This document shows, piece by piece, positions 32,006 through 35,447 of a stretch of 35,447 nt of DNA. The position numbers and the translations under genes were made by a program. Under the pieces are notes generated by a model. That model was not told the DNA's origin, searched no databases, and saw only the letters and a list, made by a program, of their open reading frames with translations. The stretch is taken from assembly GCA_964481385.1 (NCBI GenBank), contig CAYZTN010000008.1, forward strand, positions 1 to 35,447, given 5' to 3'. Position 1 is the stretch's first letter, and every line of letters begins with the position of its first letter. This DNA is from UMGS1649 sp964481385. GTDB taxonomy: Bacteria > Bacillota > Clostridia > TANB77 > CAG-465.

Positions 32006-34348
32006 TTATTTAATATATAGAACACGCAAGTTATTATATTGCGTTCCCTTACCATCGTTTGTACCAAAATCATATCCGTGAACTACATACTGATTATTTA
32101 TTAAAGCAGCTAACCAGATCAAGTTGTTATTTACAAGATTATTTTTATTTGCCACCTTAAACTGCCAAGGATAAATCATTGTACTAAACAACTGAGAATG
32201 AACTAAATCTTGAGTATTATCCCACGCTGTATGGAATTTTTCTCCATATGCTTCAGTGTCTTTGCTAATATATATACCTTTATATTTTGTTATACTATTT
32301 TTTATTTTACTCTCTAAGTCAGTATTGCCTTCACCAAAATATTCCTCATACTCTATCTGTTTATTATCAATCGTTACAAATTTATCATCAAAGTCTTTTT
32401 CAGTAACAGGAAGCCAATAATATATTTTCCCTTCTCCATCCCTAATGGCAAGACGACCTAAAATATCTTTATATAAGCTATAACCAGATGGAATGTTTTT
32501 ATATGCATTAAATTCTTTTGTCAAAACACCACCATTTTTCTTAATATTAAAGTTCATCTTTATTTCTTCTGGTCCACCAGTTATATAATTTGGTATACAA
32601 TCAAAATATATAACAAATTTATTATCAATAGGATTAACAGAACTAATTTTAATATCATACTTCAAATTAGTTTCTTCCGTTGATAAATATATTATTTTAT
32701 TTATCAACAATTCATCGAATAAACTTTTTAAACTTCCTCCATATTTTTCATTAGCATAATCTGTTACCGCATTTGCTACCGTAGAAAAAGAGCCATCTTG
32801 AATTGTTAAAGTTGCAGTATGCGATAAATTTCCATAATTCACCAACTTTTCATTGTATTCTTCCCACAAATCCAATGAATTATTAACCGCAAGCTCAAAA
32901 TTAATAGCACATTTATATACGGTTGGATTAGATAATGCTTTAACTTCTTGGGATATATTCAAATCTAACCATGTATCAGCATATATACCAACTTGTACCT
33001 CTTTATCTACACGCATAAATGGATTATCGTTAAACTTTGGAGTAACACTAATCCAATATTCTTTTGTATTAGCATAATTAGCTGCTGGTGTGATTTTTAC
33101 ATTGAATTCTCCAATTGTATAAATTTCATTTAATTTAATTTGCTCTTGTTGCCCTATAACCTTTAAGTTTTTAGTATCGTAAATTTCTAACTTTCTAATA
33201 TCACTTGTATCCTTTAATTTTGCTTTGTAATACACTGTTGTATCCTTTTTGATAGCTTCTGTGATAACTTCAGTACTACTTGTACTACTATATGGCCCCT
33301 CAATGGTTATATTAGCCGCTGGATCTGCCCTTGTAAGTGTAATTTCTTCTGTAGCGCCTTCAACTGATGTTGCTCCCGTCGGTCCTATACCTAAATCAGA
33401 CATAACAACTACATGTGCTGTCGTTCTCCACGCTCCTCTACCTAATTTAATATTTTTTATAACAATGGTTCCTTCTATGATATCAGCTGTGTACGTTAAA
33501 TTTTCTATATCAATATCATAATTGTCTATGTAATTCCCTCTTAACACTATGCTTTTTAAAATAGTAGCTTTAATACTACTTTTATCTTCTTCAAAACTAG
33601 TAGCCGATAAACTATATTCTCCAATTTTTGCAAAGTTATGTAATTGAAAGCTTAGTTTTATTAAATCGTCGTCTAAATCATCTATATTTATTCGTATTGC
33701 ACAAGTCTTCATTGCATACGTTCCTGCTGCTTGGTCATAACACAATTCAAAGTCTTTGCCATTCTTATCTACTATTTCACCAAATGTGACATATGGAGTA
33801 TACGATGTACTAAATACTGTTTTAGAAAAAACATCTCCTGTACTATTAAGGATCTTTCCCCCATATCCTATATTTATTATTTTTCTTGGTATTCTCGAGT
33901 TCAAAAAGAAATTGTATAGCAAGCTTGCCGTTGTAATATTTGTGTTATACAGCTTTATATAAAATTCATCACCTTCTTCAAATACTACGTTATCTGAACT
34001 TTCTAACACATTCTCTATGTATGAATTATAATAGACAGCAGTATCTTCAACCCAAACTGGATTGTCATCTGTATATCTATTCACATCTTTTATAAGTACT
34101 TTTTGATGCCATTCCATATCTACCTTGTATGTATTCCTTGTAGCAGCTAATTCAATTAAATAATTTGAATATTCTTTTTCTGTAAAATATCCTTTAGTTC
34201 GTACACTATCTACAAATTCTGTTGTAATAGCCAAAACTTTGTTATATGCAATATTGTCTTGTCTTGTAAGTAAACTAAACAAAGGAAATACAATTAGAAG
34301 CATTACTGCAAATATTGCTGCAAATATAATACTAATATTATCTCTCAC
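32006..34348 (-). CDS. large exported single-pass protein, pilus-cluster-like
   Basis: 780 residues with a membrane segment at the N-terminus (MRDNISIIFAAIFAVMLLIVFPLF). A conserved-looking membrane-proximal helix follows (FVDSVRTKGYFTEKEYSNYLIELAATRNTYKVDMEW). The same kind of start, V-D-x-V-x-x-G-x-x-T...Y...L..TxNTY, occurs in proteins of Tad/type IV-like clusters of Clostridia as I remember them. The rest is beta-rich with an Ig-like stretch (about 340-400) and a unique C-terminus. It is 10 bases downstream of the 143-aa gene and 13 bases upstream of the 415-aa gene. It may be a surface tip or assembly component; this is inference. Confidence 0.7.
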   Translation of the reverse strand: MRDNISIIFAAIFAVMLLIVFPLFSLLTRQDNIAYNKVLAITTEFVDSVRTKGYFTEKEYSNYLIELAATRNTYKVDMEWHQKVLIKDVNRYTDDNPVWVEDTAVYYNSYIENVLESSDNVVFEEGDEFYIKLYNTNITTASLLYNFFLNSRIPRKIINIGYGGKILNSTGDVFSKTVFSTSYTPYVTFGEIVDKNGKDFELCYDQAAGTYAMKTCAIRINIDDLDDDLIKLSFQLHNFAKIGEYSLSATSFEEDKSSIKATILKSIVLRGNYIDNYDIDIENLTYTADIIEGTIVIKNIKLGRGAWRTTAHVVVMSDLGIGPTGATSVEGATEEITLTRADPAANITIEGPYSSTSSTEVITEAIKKDTTVYYKAKLKDTSDIRKLEIYDTKNLKVIGQQEQIKLNEIYTIGEFNVKITPAANYANTKEYWISVTPKFNDNPFMRVDKEVQVGIYADTWLDLNISQEVKALSNPTVYKCAINFELAVNNSLDLWEEYNEKLVNYGNLSHTATLTIQDGSFSTVANAVTDYANEKYGGSLKSLFDELLINKIIYLSTEETNLKYDIKISSVNPIDNKFVIYFDCIPNYITGGPEEIKMNFNIKKNGGVLTKEFNAYKNIPSGYSLYKDILGRLAIRDGEGKIYYWLPVTEKDFDDKFVTIDNKQIEYEEYFGEGNTDLESKIKNSITKYKGIYISKDTEAYGEKFHTAWDNTQDLVHSQLFSTMIYPWQFKVANKNNLVNNNLIWLAALINNQYVVHGYDFGTNDGKGTQYNNLRVLYIK

Positions 34349-34358
34349 GTGTTACCTC

Positions 34359-34790
34359 CTATTGCACTATTATTTTCTCAAATTTATATATATCTCTTTT
34401 TAGTCCGCTATCTTCTTTTCCATAATACTTCAAGCTATAGCTCGAATTCAATGTAGCACTACTAAAATTCAAATTATTGTTTTCATTGTTCTCAACTCTT
34501 GTTTCTAAACTTTCTCCATCAATATATATATCATATTTGTTTTTCATATCATTTGTAGGAGATAAATATTCTGATACCAACGCTAAAAGTTGTTCACCAG
34601 TATATATTCGCTCATTTGTGCCACCATACAAAGTCATTAAACTAGAATTCATCGTTGTCTTAATTGTAGTATTAGCGGCATTAGACATATCTAACACAGT
34701 TGTCATAAGCATAATCGCACAAGTAAGCGCAATTATCAATATAAAAAGATTTATCCCTAAAATAAGGGCTTGTTCAGCTGACGACTCCAT
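34359..34790 (-). CDS. small pseudopilin-like membrane protein, 143 aa
   Basis: An N-terminal membrane segment (ALILGINLFILIIALTCAIMLM, residues about 8-30) is followed by a helix with Thr/Ser/Asn-rich composition (VLDMSNAANTTIKTTMNSSLMTLYGG) and a small soluble domain of about 80 residues. This is a pilin-like plan, and the preceding gene has the same plan, but there is no classical G-F-x4-E prepilin site. GGAGGAACG precedes ATG 34790. Part of the four-gene operon. Confidence 0.65.
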   Translation of the reverse strand: MESSAEQALILGINLFILIIALTCAIMLMTTVLDMSNAANTTIKTTMNSSLMTLYGGTNERIYTGEQLLALVSEYLSPTNDMKNKYDIYIDGESLETRVENNENNNLNFSSATLNSSYSLKYYGKEDSGLKRDIYKFEKIIVQ

Positions 34791-34835
34791 ATCGTTCCTC
34801 CATTCTCCATACTATTAATAATCATAAATTTTTCA

Positions 34836-35252
34836 TTATCTTTCTGTAAATATTATTCGAATATATATACCATCTTCCACAACAGATACATCAAACATCT
34901 TTTCGTAGCTAAGCGTTCCTAATGCAATCATATTATCTACGGCTCTCAAAAGCTCCGCATTGTTTTCACCATAATCAACTACTTCTTCTTTCTTAAACTT
35001 AATGCCAATACGCACATCACTATCAGTTTCATATTTTCTTAAAGTATTCATTAAATTTAAAGCATTAAGTTCTGCGCCAGCATACATTGAATAAACATTA
35101 TCATATTGAGCAATAATTGATGTATTAGTATTCTCTGTTTCGTTATATATATCCGCTACTTCCCCCAATATCAATATAAACGAACCAACTATTGTTAAAG
35201 TTACAAAAATTCCAACGCCAATAACAAACGCTTTACTCGTCGTATAATCCAT
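34836..35252 (-). CDS. small pseudopilin-like membrane protein, 138 aa
   Basis: A basic-poor start and a membrane segment (AFVIGVGIFVTLTIVGSFILIL, residues about 8-30), then a helix (YNETENTNTSIIAQYDNVYSMYAGAELNALNLMNTLRKYE) and a short beta domain. Size and plan match the next gene, and both have the phrase -TT/NTSI...S-MYxGxE/N-. GAGGGAGC precedes ATG 35252. It appears to be first in the operon, with a promoter upstream. Similar pairs occur beside Tad-like secretion genes, but such genes are not in this window. Confidence 0.65.
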   Translation of the reverse strand: MDYTTSKAFVIGVGIFVTLTIVGSFILILGEVADIYNETENTNTSIIAQYDNVYSMYAGAELNALNLMNTLRKYETDSDVRIGIKFKKEEVVDYGENNAELLRAVDNMIALGTLSYEKMFDVSVVEDGIYIRIIFTER

Positions 35253-35288
35253 ACTTAAGCTCCCTCATTTTACACTATCATTTTCATT

Positions 35289-35317
35289 AGTCTATCACAT
35301 AAAAAACGTATCTGCAA
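35289..35317 (-). promoter_or_regulatory. promoter of the four-gene exported-protein operon
   Basis: TTGCAG (35312-35317) and TAGACT (35289-35294), 17-base spacer, minus strand. Moderate match; a 9-bp hairpin (35342-35350 / 35355-35363) lies just upstream and might be an operator. Confidence 0.5.
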
Positions 35318-35394
35318 TATGTTTCAACGCTTTGTTACAATAATATTACATTTTTGTAATATTTGATATATAATTTAGTGTCGATGAGCATGGT

Positions 35395-35447
35395 GTCACT
35401 TGTCGCTGTCACCGTTACTGTCACTGTCACTGGTCACTGGTCACTTG
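35395..35447. repeat. GTCACT-rich simple repeat at the window end
   Basis: Repeated GTCACT/GTCACTG words with small variants run to the last base. Its words resemble the GTGTCA ends of the dispersed palindromes. It may be where a contig ends or an element begins; no gene is seen in it. Confidence 0.6.

Overview
The window looks like a low-GC, endospore-forming Clostridia (Firmicutes) chromosome, probably an uncultured or metagenome-assembled genome. Supporting signs are a near full-length spoIVA, an amaP-DUF2273-nusB-xseA-xseB housekeeping block, a dimeric-type glycyl-tRNA synthetase, tmRNA, AT-rich intergenic DNA with TTGACA/TATAAT promoters, strong AGGAGG-type ribosome sites, and a 100-N scaffold gap. 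Apart from spoIVA and one lipoprotein gene, every gene lies on the minus strand.

Layout. 163-1644: spoIVA (+) with a strong terminator. 1780-4448: two tandem AAA_14/DUF4143 ATPase genes, each with its own repeat set at the promoter. 4552-7686: a three-gene operon (DUF4358-like, MBOAT O-acyltransferase, DHHW/AlgJ-like) for O-acetylation of an extracellular polymer. 7870-8250: a small orphan gene. 8564-8920: ssrA (tmRNA). 8991-9245: a nested palindromic element. 9265-10308: a receiver protein with a degenerate kinase module. 10405-16080: amaP, DUF2273, nusB, xseA, a third DUF4143 ATPase inserted between xseA and xseB, xseB, a small ORF and glyS. 16140-21200: an acyl-CoA ligase and an AI-2E-type permease operon, separated by palindromic repeats and IS200-type transposase relics. 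21213-35252: cell-surface genes. These are a very large secreted protein split by a one-base frameshift, a lipoprotein with a 42-bp tandem-repeat linker interrupted by the gap, its convergent membrane-anchored paralogue, and a four-gene operon of single-pass exported proteins resembling pseudopilin-type genes. The last 50 bases are a GTCACT-rich simple repeat.

The most interesting pattern is that all three DUF4143 ATPase genes have two or three copies of a gene-specific repeat exactly at the promoter: 22-bp palindromes 40 bp apart, 16-bp direct repeats 32 bp apart, and direct repeats 23 bp apart. The sequences differ, but the arrangement is the same. With one copy sitting inside the xseA-xseB operon, this suggests autoregulated, cassette-like ATPase modules with private operators. 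A second theme is a dispersed GTGTCATTTG...CAAATGACAC palindrome family linked to decayed IS200-like tnpA genes and used in places as terminators. A third is the surface region, with its paralogous pair, repeat linker, SLH-like segments, Ada-like zinc motif and homopolymer frameshift. Functions for the surface operon are inference from membrane topology and order, not from recognised families.
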